From the NCBI RefSeq assembly GCF_039539005.1, contig NZ_BAABCP010000001.1:2294001-2358000 (forward strand): DNA of 64,000 nucleotides, written 5' to 3'. The translations under genes were made by a program, and so were the position numbers. Shown here one piece after another: positions 26,145 through 34,478 of this stretch. Each line of letters begins with the position of its first letter. The stretch's first letter is position 1. The notes under the pieces were generated by a model. That model was given only the letters and a program-made list of their open reading frames with translations. It was not told where the DNA came from and did no database searches. The DNA comes from Microbacterium soli. Lineage in GTDB: Bacteria > Actinomycetota > Actinomycetes > Actinomycetales > Microbacteriaceae.

Positions 26145-27427
26145 TCGTCGGAGCGTCGGACGACGCCGTCCACGAGCAGCAGACGCAGATGCTCCGGTCG
26201 TAGGTGCTCCCGGGTGGGATCGACTCGCCATACGGCGAGATCCGCCCGCTTTCCGGCGGCGATCTCTCCGAGATCCTCCGCGCCCAGGGCATGAGCCGCC
26301 TGATGGGTGGCTGCTGCGAGCGCCTGAGTCCCGCTCAGCCCGGCTTCGCGCAGCAATGCGAGTTCGTGATGCACGGCGAATCCGGGCAGCAGGCGCCCGA
26401 GCCCGACGCCATCCGTTCCCGCCACGATGCGCACGCCCGCAGCGACGCATTTCTCGACGAAACGCCGCACGCGCATCCGCCCGGTGTCGTAGAGCCGTCG
26501 AGACTCGGGGTCGACCACCAGGCTGGTGACCATGGAGTCCGCCTCCCAGGCCAGTCGGACGTACTCGGGGAGGAAGGCGTTGTCGGGATGGTCGATGTCG
26601 ATGGATCGATCACCGAAGACGACCTCGTCGATGAGCAGGGTGGGGTCGAGCGTGATGTCATGCTCGACGAGTTCGGCGATCAGGTCATCCACCCACGGGG
26701 CTTCGACGTCGAGACGAGACCACAGACGGGGTTCACGCTCGGTGACGGGGAGGGGATCGATGACTCGGGCTTCCTCCTCGGGGAGGAAATCACGAGCGGC
26801 GATGCGCACGTGCTCGAGATTGCGCAGTCCCGCGCGCACTGCTCTCGGCATCCCCATGGAGCGGGGGACGTGGCCGACGACGGGGATGCCGACCTTGGCC
26901 GCCTCGTCGAGGATGGCACGGAGCACCTCGTCGGTGATGTGGTTGTACACCTTGACGAAGTCGGCGCCTCGTGCAGCCTGATCGCGCACAGCGGCGCGCG
27001 CGGCATCCGGATCGTCGACGGCGCGGCTCGCTGAGGGCCAGACGACCGGCGAGCCATCGAAGATCTCGCCGGAGAGCCAGATCTTCGGGCCATCCAGCGT
27101 GCCTTCCGCCACGGACTGCCGGATGGCGCTCTGCACGGCGATCGGCCCACCGGGGTCCCGGATGCCGGTGACGCCGTTGTCGAGGAACAGCGAGACCGGA
27201 GGCGTCGGGCCGGTGATGAGGGCCAGGTGACAGTGCATGTCGATGAGTCCGGGCGTGACCCAGCAGCCATCGAGATCGATCGTCTCCAGATCCTCATCGG
27301 ATGAGAAGGATCCGGGCGGCACCACTTCTGAGATCCGGTCGCCGGTCACGAGGATGTCGTAGCGGGAGACGCCGCCGTTCACCACGTCGACGACCTGTGC
27401 GCCGCGAAGGAGTCGTCTGGTCATCAT
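26141..27427 (-). CDS. Metal-dependent amidohydrolase (prolidase/imidazolonepropionase-like)
   Basis: The 428-residue enzyme is an amidohydrolase-superfamily TIM barrel. It shows the HxH metal motif (MHCHLAL), a lysine that is probably carboxylated (FVKVYNH), the metal histidines in VVGHVPR and LEHVRI, and the catalytic Asp in AGTDG. The set marks a binuclear enzyme that hydrolyses an amide, peptide or cyclic amide bond. It lies 4 bp after livJ, so solute binding protein and hydrolase are cotranscribed. ATG 27427 is preferred over ATG 27424 by its GGAG spacing. The substrate is unknown; N-acyl or Xaa-Pro type amides are plausible. Confidence 0.87.
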   Translation of the reverse strand: MMTRRLLRGAQVVDVVNGGVSRYDILVTGDRISEVVPPGSFSSDEDLETIDLDGCWVTPGLIDMHCHLALITGPTPPVSLFLDNGVTGIRDPGGPIAVQSAIRQSVAEGTLDGPKIWLSGEIFDGSPVVWPSASRAVDDPDAARAAVRDQAARGADFVKVYNHITDEVLRAILDEAAKVGIPVVGHVPRSMGMPRAVRAGLRNLEHVRIAARDFLPEEEARVIDPLPVTEREPRLWSRLDVEAPWVDDLIAELVEHDITLDPTLLIDEVVFGDRSIDIDHPDNAFLPEYVRLAWEADSMVTSLVVDPESRRLYDTGRMRVRRFVEKCVAAGVRIVAGTDGVGLGRLLPGFAVHHELALLREAGLSGTQALAAATHQAAHALGAEDLGEIAAGKRADLAVWRVDPTREHLRPEHLRLLLVDGVVRRSDD

Positions 27428-27431
27428 CTCA

Positions 27432-28670
27432 TCACTCCACGTTGATCTCGCGCTGGACGGTGAGCTCTCCGCTCTTGTAGACGAACTCCTCGTAGAGCCC
27501 GGAGGCGGAGTCACCGTTGTCGTCGAGCTCGATCGGCCCGGAGGCGCCCGTGTAGTCGATGTCCTCGCCGGCCTTCAGCGCGGCGATCGCCTCGGGCAGC
27601 TCGAGATAGGTGTACTCGGTACCGGGGGCGTTGGCGACATCCGCGATGTGGCTGTTGATGTCCGCGGGGTCGGTGGATCCGGCGGCGACGGCGGCCAGGA
27701 AGCAGAGCATCGCCGCATCGAAGCCCTGTGCGTCGAAGGCTCCGCGCTCGCCGTGCGCGCTGGCGAGCCCGTCGAAGTCCTTCGCGGCATCGGTGTCGGT
27801 GATGGTGCCGGGGCGCACGCCATGGGCACCCTCGAGGGCCTCGGGTGAGATCGCATCCGGGATGGGCGAGAGTCCGAGCGACGCGGTGACGTAGAGCTTG
27901 GAGGGGTCGTACTTGCCGGTGCGGAGCAGGGCATCGGCAAGTTTTCCGAAGGTCTCCGGGTAGTCGACGGCGACGAGGGCGTCATAGTCCTCGGCGGTGA
28001 GCTTCTGCGCTTCCGACTCGAATGTGGGCGCAGTGGGCGCGTAGCCCAGCGTGAGATCGATCGTGCCGCCGGCCGCCTCCCACGCACTGCTGAAGCTGTC
28101 GAGGAGGCCCTTCCCATAGGCGGAGTTCTGGTAGGCGAAGGCGATCTTCTTCCCGGCTGCGCCGCCGATGCCATCGCTGACCGCCTGCGCGAGGGCACGC
28201 CCCTGGAGGTTGTCGGGCGGCATCACCCGGAAGATCGTGCCGTCGTCGTCCTCGTCGCGCAACGAGACGGATCCCGCTTCGGGGAATATCGAGATCTTCC
28301 GGGCCTTGGTGACCCCGTTGAGCACAGCGAGGGCTTCGGGGGTCGTGAGCGGGCCGACGAGGCAGGCAGCGCCGGATCCGACGAGCTTGCGGGCTGCGGA
28401 TACGGCGCCTTCAGCCCGGGATTCGGAATCAGCGTCCTCGAAACGGGCGGATATGCCGGCGTCCGCCTCGTTCATCTGCTGGATTGCGACCTCGATGCCG
28501 CGGTTGATCGGAGGGCCGTACGCGCCGAGGTCTCCGGTGAGGGCATTGATGCTCCCGATCACGAGTTCCTGGCTTGCGGGGTCACCACCGTCGCCCTGGC
28601 TGCCGCATCCTGTGAGGGCTGCGGTGACTGCAATCGCGGTGAATGCGGTGAGAGTGAGAGATGCGCGCAT
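27432..28670 (-). CDS. livJ: ABC transporter substrate-binding lipoprotein (LivJ-like)
   Basis: The 412-residue protein has a lipoprotein signal (TAFTAIAVTAALTGC, lipid cysteine near residue 22). A periplasmic-binding fold of the branched-chain amino acid family follows (GSINALTGDLGAYGPPINRGIEVAI). It is the extracytoplasmic receptor for the Liv permease and sets its specificity. It is encoded away from livHMGF, together with the amidohydrolase, suggesting that the bound ligand is also that enzyme's substrate. ATG 28670 has GAAGGAAG upstream; a longer frame from 28709 does not place the signal peptide first. Confidence 0.9.
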   Translation of the reverse strand: MRASLTLTAFTAIAVTAALTGCGSQGDGGDPASQELVIGSINALTGDLGAYGPPINRGIEVAIQQMNEADAGISARFEDADSESRAEGAVSAARKLVGSGAACLVGPLTTPEALAVLNGVTKARKISIFPEAGSVSLRDEDDDGTIFRVMPPDNLQGRALAQAVSDGIGGAAGKKIAFAYQNSAYGKGLLDSFSSAWEAAGGTIDLTLGYAPTAPTFESEAQKLTAEDYDALVAVDYPETFGKLADALLRTGKYDPSKLYVTASLGLSPIPDAISPEALEGAHGVRPGTITDTDAAKDFDGLASAHGERGAFDAQGFDAAMLCFLAAVAAGSTDPADINSHIADVANAPGTEYTYLELPEAIAALKAGEDIDYTGASGPIELDDNGDSASGLYEEFVYKSGELTVQREINVE

Positions 28671-28848
28671 GGCTTCCTTCTGCTTACGTCCTCGTCGTGG
28701 CGCCGACATCCTTGTCTTTGATGCGGATTCTGGCTAGATTACTGATCAGATCAGTAGTTGTCAATGAAGCGGCGTCAGCCGCTCGGGAGGCTGACGAAGC
28801 CGTACCCGTGCGGGTCATGGTCCGCTCGGGACGAGGAGGTAATTCCGC
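28671..28848. promoter_or_regulatory. Divergent promoter region between livJ and the M24 peptidase
   Basis: The 178-bp spacer carries a perfect palindrome at 28740-28756, at a suitable distance from both start codons. The part near the peptidase has the ribosome site GAGGAGG 9 bp before its ATG. Apart from these, I see no other element. Confidence 0.5.
28740..28756. promoter_or_regulatory. Predicted GntR operator, second copy (perfect palindrome)
   Basis: TACTGATCAGATCAGTA is a perfect 17-bp palindrome around a central A. Its match at 25372-25388 beside the regulator gene suggests the same protein binds both sites and controls livJ-amidohydrolase and the peptidase. Confidence 0.6.
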
Positions 28849-29991
28849 ATGGGCGCGCCGGTGGCTTTCGATGGACTCCCGGCGTTCGATGAGGCGCAGT
28901 GGCAGGTCGAACTCATTTCCCGGCGTGAAAGACTGCGTGAGATCGTGCATCGGGCCGGTTGCGCTGCCGTTGTCGTCTTCGCCTCTCCCGAGCATCGGCA
29001 GATGTTCCGGTACCTCACCGATTTCGTCCCGGTCATCGGCGACGCCTGGTTGATCGTCTCCGAGCAGCGCCAGTGGGCGGTCACTCAGTTCTCCTGGCAG
29101 ATCGACGAGTCGCGTGCGGCCTCCGGGTTCGAGGAGTGGGAAGCCGCCTACGAGCCGGAGGATCTCGTGCTCGATCATGTGCGGGAGGCTCTGAACGGCG
29201 GGTCGCGCATCGGGGTCATCGGCATGCAGAGACTCCCTCATCGGATGCATGTCGAGCTGAGTGCACGTGCTGAGCTGGTCGATCTCGGTCCGGCGCTGGA
29301 GCGCGAGCGGCGCGTCAAGACACCCCTGGAGGTTGCTCTGCTGCAGCGCGCATGCGCGGTCACCGATCGGATGCTGGACCGTGCGCGCGAGCTCGCCGCG
29401 GAGCCTGTGACCGAGCTCGATATCGCCGCGGAGCTGTCGTCTGTCGCGCTGCGCGATGCCGAGGGCCTGAGCTTCGAGAGTGTCGTGATCAGCGGCTTCG
29501 AACAGGCGTCCGCGATCCGTCGCCCGACCTCTCGTCGTCTGCGCGAAGGGGACACCGTTCTGCTCGATATCGGCGCACAGTACCGCGGATATCAGGCGGA
29601 TGCGGGGCGCAGCTTCGTCATCGGCGAACCGACGGCGGAGCAGGAGCGGTACTGGGCGATGGTCCTGGAAGTCGCAGAAGAGCTGACCGCCCTCGCGGTG
29701 CCGGGGACTCCGGCGCATCGCTTCCACGACATCTACGCGGAGCGCCTCCGCAAGGAGGGCTTCGACCTTCGTCACCGCATCGGTCACGGTATCGGACTCG
29801 CCACGTCCTTCGAGTGGCCGAGCTTCGAGGCCGGCGCACAGGACGAGCTCGTCGCCGGGATGACGATCGCCATCGAGCCCGGCGTCTATCGCGCGGGGAT
29901 GGGCAATCTGAAGCTCGAGGAGAACCTGCTCGTGACCGAGGGCGCCCCGTTGCTGCTGAGCCACGCACCGCGCCATCTCGCAGTGGGATGA
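28849..29991 (+). CDS. M24-family metallopeptidase (Xaa-Pro peptidase-like)
   Basis: The 380-residue protein has a creatinase-like N-terminal domain (about 1-165) and a pita-bread catalytic domain with a complete metal set: Asp240 (LLDIG), Asp251 (YQADAGR), His313 (IGHGIG), Glu343 (IEPGVY) and Glu357/358 (LEENLLV). Members cleave Xaa-Pro bonds or related amide substrates. It is divergent from livJ across the predicted operator, so it is likely coregulated with the amidohydrolase. Together they suggest use of a proline-containing or amidated compound. Confidence 0.9.
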   Translation: MGAPVAFDGLPAFDEAQWQVELISRRERLREIVHRAGCAAVVVFASPEHRQMFRYLTDFVPVIGDAWLIVSEQRQWAVTQFSWQIDESRAASGFEEWEAAYEPEDLVLDHVREALNGGSRIGVIGMQRLPHRMHVELSARAELVDLGPALERERRVKTPLEVALLQRACAVTDRMLDRARELAAEPVTELDIAAELSSVALRDAEGLSFESVVISGFEQASAIRRPTSRRLREGDTVLLDIGAQYRGYQADAGRSFVIGEPTAEQERYWAMVLEVAEELTALAVPGTPAHRFHDIYAERLRKEGFDLRHRIGHGIGLATSFEWPSFEAGAQDELVAGMTIAIEPGVYRAGMGNLKLEENLLVTEGAPLLLSHAPRHLAVG

Positions 29992-30081
29992 CCACGTCTG
30001 CCGGGAGAGGCACCGGCGGGTCGTTCCCGCGTTTCTCGCGCGCGGAAGTCATCCACAGGCGCGTGGGTGGGGATCGGCTCG

Positions 30082-30102
30082 GAAGAGCTCTCCCGGCTCT
30101 TC
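30082..30102. terminator. Hairpin between convergent M24 peptidase and nucleotidyltransferase genes
   Basis: GAAGAGC (30082-30088) pairs perfectly with GCTCTTC (30096-30102) around a 7-nt loop. The remaining bases of the 212-bp convergent gap 29992-30203 show no gene; short frames there lack support. Confidence 0.4.
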
Positions 30103-30203
30103 GAAGGAGAAGTCATCACCGCCGCAAACCTGGTCGTCGAGCGCCTGCAGCGGCCAAACCCCTCAAGGACGGCGAGGGCGATGCCTCCGCGCGGGGCCCG
30201 GCA

Positions 30204-30896
30204 TCACACGAACAGGTTCGCGCGCTCCAGATCCTCCGCGAAGTCGACCTCGACCGCGTACAGGTCGGAGACGTCCATCGGCTCGAGCAGCAGCCCGTCC
30301 TCGGCGATGGCCAGCTCGAGACCGCGCTCGAAATAGTCCTGGTCATCGACCCGCTGCAGCTGGCGGATGAAGGACTTCTTGTCGGCGGAGGAGATGTAGT
30401 TGATGCCGACGGCCTCGCCGAGACCGCCCTTGACGGTCTTGGAGAGCTCCTTGATGAAGCCCTCGGCGGTGACGGTGTACTTGACCTCTTCGTCGCTGAC
30501 CTTGGACGTGTTGACGGTCACGAAGGACTGGTCGCGCTCGATGAACTCGATCGCCCGCCCGAGGATGCGCGGGTCGAAGACCACATCGCCGTTCATCCAC
30601 AGCACGCCCGCGCGCCCCGTCGCGTTCAGCGCGCGGAGCAGGCTCTTGGAGGTGTTGGTGACGTCGTAGCGCTCGTTGTGGACGTACTTCGCCGTCGGGA
30701 ACGCCTCGATGATCGTCTCGGCGCGGTAGCCGACGACGGCGGTGATGCGCGCCTCGCGGCCGAACACGGCGCGGATGTTGTCGTGCTGCTGCCGCATGAT
30801 CGTGCGTCCGTCGCTGAGCTCGGTGAGCGGCTTCGGCAGCGCGCGACCGAGGCGCGAGCCCATGCCTGCGGCGAGGATGACGGTCTGAAGAGTCAC
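30204..30896 (-). CDS. NTP transferase, LicC-like (phosphocholine cytidylyltransferase family)
   Basis: The 230-residue protein has the nucleotidyltransferase opening VILAAGMGSRLGRALPKPL, the metal motif WMNGDVVFD and, near the end, AVEVDFAEDLERA, a layout shared with LicC/GlmU-type enzymes that join a phosphorylated headgroup or sugar to CTP/UTP. The substrate is not certain. GTG 30896 follows AGGAG closely. It stands alone, convergent with the M24 peptidase. A perfect 16-bp inverted repeat lies 29 bp upstream. Confidence 0.85.
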   Translation of the reverse strand: MTLQTVILAAGMGSRLGRALPKPLTELSDGRTIMRQQHDNIRAVFGREARITAVVGYRAETIIEAFPTAKYVHNERYDVTNTSKSLLRALNATGRAGVLWMNGDVVFDPRILGRAIEFIERDQSFVTVNTSKVSDEEVKYTVTAEGFIKELSKTVKGGLGEAVGINYISSADKKSFIRQLQRVDDQDYFERGLELAIAEDGLLLEPMDVSDLYAVEVDFAEDLERANLFV

Positions 30897-30924
30897 GGCT
30901 TCTCCTAGAGGAAATGGTGTTCAC

Positions 30925-30940
30925 TGTCGATTCATCGACA
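30925..30940. promoter_or_regulatory. 16-bp perfect inverted repeat upstream of the nucleotidyltransferase
   Basis: TGTCGATTCATCGACA is a perfect palindrome (7-bp arms, 2-bp centre), flanked by further partial symmetry (GTGT before, ACAC after). It is a likely protein-binding site. The rest of the gap to 31128 shows only the leaderless promoter of the next gene. Confidence 0.4.
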
Positions 30941-31115
30941 TGACACCTCTTCGTGCCGATCTCATGTTAGTGAGCACACCTGGGAGACCCCGGGACGGGA
31001 CGGTCGCCGTTGCCGTTTCGTGATCGTTCGCACATGCGATGCACAGACTCGGCGAGGGCGTGACGAGGCGGGTCGGAATGCGTCGGAACTCCCGGATCCG
31101 CTGATGCGCGCTTGA

Positions 31116-31121
31116 TACCGT
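31116..31121 (+). promoter_or_regulatory. -10 box of leaderless promoter for the tailed ABC ATPase
   Basis: TACCGT ends 7 bases before GTG 31129. It supports translation of the whole N-terminal tail. Confidence 0.55.
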
Positions 31122-31128
31122 AGTACGC

Positions 31129-32901
31129 GTGACAGCTGCACCCGACTCCGAGGACGACCGCGACGACACCTCCTCCCAGCCGAGGAGCGCGGGCAGCGCA
31201 GCCGCGCCCTCCCCGAGCACGGAGTCGGATGCCCGTACGCCGGACGCCGTGGACGCCTCCGCGGCGAAGCCTGCCGCGCGGAAGACGGGCGCGGCCACGA
31301 CCACCGCGTCGAAGGGCGCCTCGGCCAAGACGTCGAAGGCCCCGGCGTCGAAGACCAGGACCTCGAAGTCGGCCTCGTCCAAGACGACTGCAGCGAAGTC
31401 CGCCGCCGCCAGGGCCGCATCGTCGAAGACGTCCACGGCGAGGACGACGACGTCCAGGCCTGCGGCGTCGCGGACTGCTGCGACCAAGGCCGCTCCGTCG
31501 AAGACGGCTGCGGCGTCCAAGACCACTGCCGCGTCGAAGAAGACCGCAGCGTCCAAGTCCACTGCCGCGTCGAAGAAAACGGCAGCGTCCACGTCCACGG
31601 CGGCGTCCACGTCCACTGCGGCATCGAAGAAGACCGCGGCGTCCAAGACCACTGCCGCGTCCAAGACGACTGCGGCGAAGTCCACGGCATCCGCGTCCAC
31701 CGCCGCCAAGGCCCCCGTCGCGAGGAAGACGACTGCCGGGTCCGCGGCCTCGAAGCCCTCCACGGCGAAGAAGGCGGCGTCGAGCGCCGCCGCCGCGAAG
31801 ACCGCGGCTCCCCAGCGCACGGCGGAGGAGACCGTGGCGAGGACAACCGCGGCGAGGACGGACTCGGCGAAGACCTCGGCCGAGAAGAAGGGCACGACGA
31901 CGGCATCCGCCGATGTCGCATCGAAGGTCTCCGCAGAGCGAGATGCGGCACCCCGTGACGTCACAGCACCGCTCGTGACCTTCGTCCCCGCGTCTGGGAT
32001 CCCGGGATCGGAGCCCGGCACGGCTTCCACGTCACCCGGGCCCGCCGCGCCACCCGCGCCCGCCGCGCCGCCCGTCCCCGAGAGCCCACCGGCTCCTTCT
32101 CCCGCGGCGGAAGCCGCCGAGAGGACACCGGCCTTCGGGGGCGCGGACGCCGTCCGCATCCGCGGGCTCGTCAAGCGCTTCGGCGACGCGACCGCCGTGG
32201 GCGGCATCGACCTCACCGTGCCCGCCGGAACCTTCTACGGCCTGGTCGGGCCCAACGGCGCGGGCAAGACCACCACGTTGTCCATCATCGCCGGACTGCT
32301 GCGCCCCGATGCGGGGAGCGTGCACATCAGCGGCATCGATCAGCGGGCGAACCCGTTGGCGGCCAAGCGCGTCATGGGCGTGCTGCCGGACCGGCTGCGC
32401 ACCTTCGATCGACTCACCGGACGGCAGCTGCTGCACTACTACGGGCAGCTGCGCGGCCTGAACCGCCCGGTCATCGAGAAGCGCGCCGCCGACCTGGCGC
32501 GCGCCTTCGACCTGACCGAGGCTCTCGGGCGCGTGGTCTCCGACTATTCGGCGGGGATGACGAAGAAGCTCATGCTGGCGGGAGCCCTCATCCACTCGCC
32601 GCGCGTGCTCGTGCTGGACGAGCCGTTCGAGGCCGTCGATCCGGTGTCGTCGGGCATCATCCTCGACGTCCTGCGCTCCTACGTCTCGCACGGCGGCGCG
32701 GTGATCCTCTCCAGCCATGGCATGGATCTCGTCGAGCAGGTCTGCTCCCGCGTCGCGGTGATCGTCGACGGCGAGGTGCTCGTGGAGGGGACGGTCGACG
32801 AGGTGCGGGCGGGACAGTCGCTCGCCGCGCGATTCGTCGAGCTCGCCGGCGTCGGAGGCGAAGTGGAGGGCCTCGAGTGGTTGCACACGTTCTCCGACTG
32901 A
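31129..32901 (+). CDS. ABC transporter ATPase with 340-residue low-complexity Lys/Ala/Ser/Thr-rich N-terminal tail
   Basis: Residues 1-340 form a basic tail made mostly of Ala, Thr, Ser and Lys, similar in composition to histone H1-like tails. It includes ten hexapeptides of the type KxTAAS at 125-184 and ends in a Pro/Ala-rich linker. From about residue 341 a normal ABC ATPase begins: Walker A GPNGAGKTT (near 374), signature YSAGMTKKL, Walker B VLVLDEPFEAVD and H-loop SSHGMDL. The permease gene downstream overlaps by 25 bp. GTG 31129 is supported by a TACCGT box 7 bp upstream and by uninterrupted GC-rich codon use through the tail. ABC-2-type ATPases are normally about 250-310 residues, so the tail is unusual. 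Substrate unknown. Confidence 0.85.
   Translation: MTAAPDSEDDRDDTSSQPRSAGSAAAPSPSTESDARTPDAVDASAAKPAARKTGAATTTASKGASAKTSKAPASKTRTSKSASSKTTAAKSAAARAASSKTSTARTTTSRPAASRTAATKAAPSKTAAASKTTAASKKTAASKSTAASKKTAASTSTAASTSTAASKKTAASKTTAASKTTAAKSTASASTAAKAPVARKTTAGSAASKPSTAKKAASSAAAAKTAAPQRTAEETVARTTAARTDSAKTSAEKKGTTTASADVASKVSAERDAAPRDVTAPLVTFVPASGIPGSEPGTASTSPGPAAPPAPAAPPVPESPPAPSPAAEAAERTPAFGGADAVRIRGLVKRFGDATAVGGIDLTVPAGTFYGLVGPNGAGKTTTLSIIAGLLRPDAGSVHISGIDQRANPLAAKRVMGVLPDRLRTFDRLTGRQLLHYYGQLRGLNRPVIEKRAADLARAFDLTEALGRVVSDYSAGMTKKLMLAGALIHSPRVLVLDEPFEAVDPVSSGIILDVLRSYVSHGGAVILSSHGMDLVEQVCSRVAVIVDGEVLVEGTVDEVRAGQSLAARFVELAGVGGEVEGLEWLHTFSD
31501..31680 (+). repeat. Tandem 18-bp repeats encoding ten KxTAAS hexapeptides
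   Basis: Ten successive 18-bp units encode KTAAAS, KTTAAS, KKTAAS, KSTAAS, KKTAAS, TSTAAS, TSTAAS, KKTAAS, KTTAAS and KTTAAK inside the ABC ATPase tail. The units differ mainly at third positions and at the first two codons, so copy number could vary between strains. Confidence 0.85.
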
Positions 32902-34445
32902 GGCTCGCTCTGCTCGCGGGAGCCGTGCGCGGGGAACGACCGGTGCGGGCGGTGCTCGCGCTGGTGGCCACCGTTGCCGTCACGGCCGCGATCTGCATCG
33001 CTGTGCTGGGACTGGGCAGCGCGCCCCTGCCCACCGCGCGCACCGTGATCGTGCTGAGCTCGGCGGCGGCGTTCGTCGCGTTCCTGCTCGGTCCCATGTT
33101 CACCGGCGTGCCCGACCAGCTCGACCCGCGCAGGTTCGGCCCCTTCGGCGTCGACGAGAAGCGGATGCCGTGGATCCTCGCACTCGCTTCCCTGGTCAGC
33201 GTCCCCAGTACGGCCCTCATCGTCGTGCACGCCTTCTTCATCATCACGGTGATCTCCTTCGACGGCGTCGCCTGGCCGCTCGCGGTCCTCGCGGGGGCGG
33301 TCAGCGTCATCTCCACGACCCTCGCGGCACGGATCGGCATGGCGGTCAGCGCCATCGCCCTGCCCGAGCGGCGCTCCCGCGAGCTGACGGTGCTGTTCAC
33401 GATCCCGATCATCGTCATCGCCTTCCCCGTGGCCGCCTACTTCGCCTCCATGCGGTGGGACGGCCACGTTCCCCACGCGGTGGCCTCCGCGACGTCCGTC
33501 GTGGGCTTCACGCCGCTGGCCGCGCCGCAGGCGCTTCTGTTCCACATCGCCGCCGGTGAGGTCGGGGCGGCATGGGCGAGTGGTCTCATCGGTCTGGCGA
33601 CCCTGGCGGGGCTCCTCGCCCTCTGGATCTATCTCGTGCGACGGATGCTCACCACGATCGAGCGCCCTTACACGGTGCGCGAGCGCACCGGCCTGGGTTG
33701 GTTCTCGGTGTTGCCGACGAACGCGTTCGGAGCCGTCGCGGCCCGCAGCCTCGTGTACTGGCTGCGCGACCGCCGTTACATCGTCAACGTCCTCATCGTG
33801 CCCATCGCGGGAGTGCTCACCGTGCTGCCGCTCATGGTCGCCGGTGTTCCGCCGTGGGCCGCCGCGCTGATCCCGGTGCCGCTGATGGCCCTGTTCTTCG
33901 GCTGGCTGCCGCACAACGACGTCGCCTACGACTCCACCGCCCTGTGGATCCACGTCGCCAGCGGCGTACGGGGCGTGCCCGACCGGCTCGGCAGGCTGGT
34001 CCCCGTTCTCCTGGTGGCCGTTCCCGTGCTCGCCGTGGCGATCTCCGTCACGCTGGCGTTCATCGGCGAGTGGCGGCTGCTGCTGCCGATGATCGGCCTG
34101 GCCGCGGCACTGCTGCTGACGGGATTCGGGATGTCCAGCATCTCCTCCGTCGTCGCGCCCTACGCCGTGTCCCGCCCCGGGGACAGCCCCTTCCAGCAAC
34201 CGCAGCGCTCCTCGTCGCACGGATCCTTCGGCGCCGCCGGGACCTTCCTGGGCGCACTCGTGGCGAGCGCGCCCACCATATGGCTGTTCGTGCTCACCGT
34301 GGTCGACGGCGACGGGCACGCGCTGTCCGCGTTCTGGAGCGGGACCCTCACCGGCGTCGTCGTGCTCGTCGTCGGCGCCGGCATCGGCGGATCCATCTTC
34401 GAGCGCCGTGGCGCGCGCCTCATGGAGTTCGTCGAGACCACCTGA
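32877..34445 (+). CDS. Multi-spanning ABC-type permease partner of the tailed ATPase
   Basis: The 522-residue protein has about 12 hydrophobic segments spread over its length and a central cytoplasmic loop (MLTTIERPYTVRERTGLGWFSVLP). It overlaps the ATPase gene by 25 bp and would form the membrane part of the exporter. The family is that of poorly characterised actinobacterial ABC-2-like permeases; no substrate is known. The GTG start at 32877 gives a basic N-terminus followed directly by the first helix. Confidence 0.8.
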   Translation: MVAHVLRLRLALLAGAVRGERPVRAVLALVATVAVTAAICIAVLGLGSAPLPTARTVIVLSSAAAFVAFLLGPMFTGVPDQLDPRRFGPFGVDEKRMPWILALASLVSVPSTALIVVHAFFIITVISFDGVAWPLAVLAGAVSVISTTLAARIGMAVSAIALPERRSRELTVLFTIPIIVIAFPVAAYFASMRWDGHVPHAVASATSVVGFTPLAAPQALLFHIAAGEVGAAWASGLIGLATLAGLLALWIYLVRRMLTTIERPYTVRERTGLGWFSVLPTNAFGAVAARSLVYWLRDRRYIVNVLIVPIAGVLTVLPLMVAGVPPWAAALIPVPLMALFFGWLPHNDVAYDSTALWIHVASGVRGVPDRLGRLVPVLLVAVPVLAVAISVTLAFIGEWRLLLPMIGLAAALLLTGFGMSSISSVVAPYAVSRPGDSPFQQPQRSSSHGSFGAAGTFLGALVASAPTIWLFVLTVVDGDGHALSAFWSGTLTGVVVLVVGAGIGGSIFERRGARLMEFVETT

Positions 34446-34466
34446 TCCGCGGTACCCGGCGACGGC

Positions 34467-34472
34467 TAGAAT
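34467..34472 (+). promoter_or_regulatory. -10 box of leaderless DUF3039 promoter
   Basis: TAGAAT ends 6 bases before ATG 34479. Confidence 0.55.
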
Positions 34473-34478
34473 CGCTGC

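Noticed and set aside
29992..30203. Possible small gene in the M24-nucleotidyltransferase gap
   Set aside because: Short frames have no ribosome site or leaderless box and no recognisable protein features; only a hairpin is supported.
31501..31680. CRISPR-like regular repeats
   Set aside because: Units are contiguous 18-bp coding repeats without spacers and no cas genes are present.
30921..32216. Minus-strand frame with DAAV/FFDAAV repeats opposite the ABC tail
   Set aside because: The repeats are simply the complement of the KxTAAS tandem repeat; the plus frame continues into a valid ATPase.
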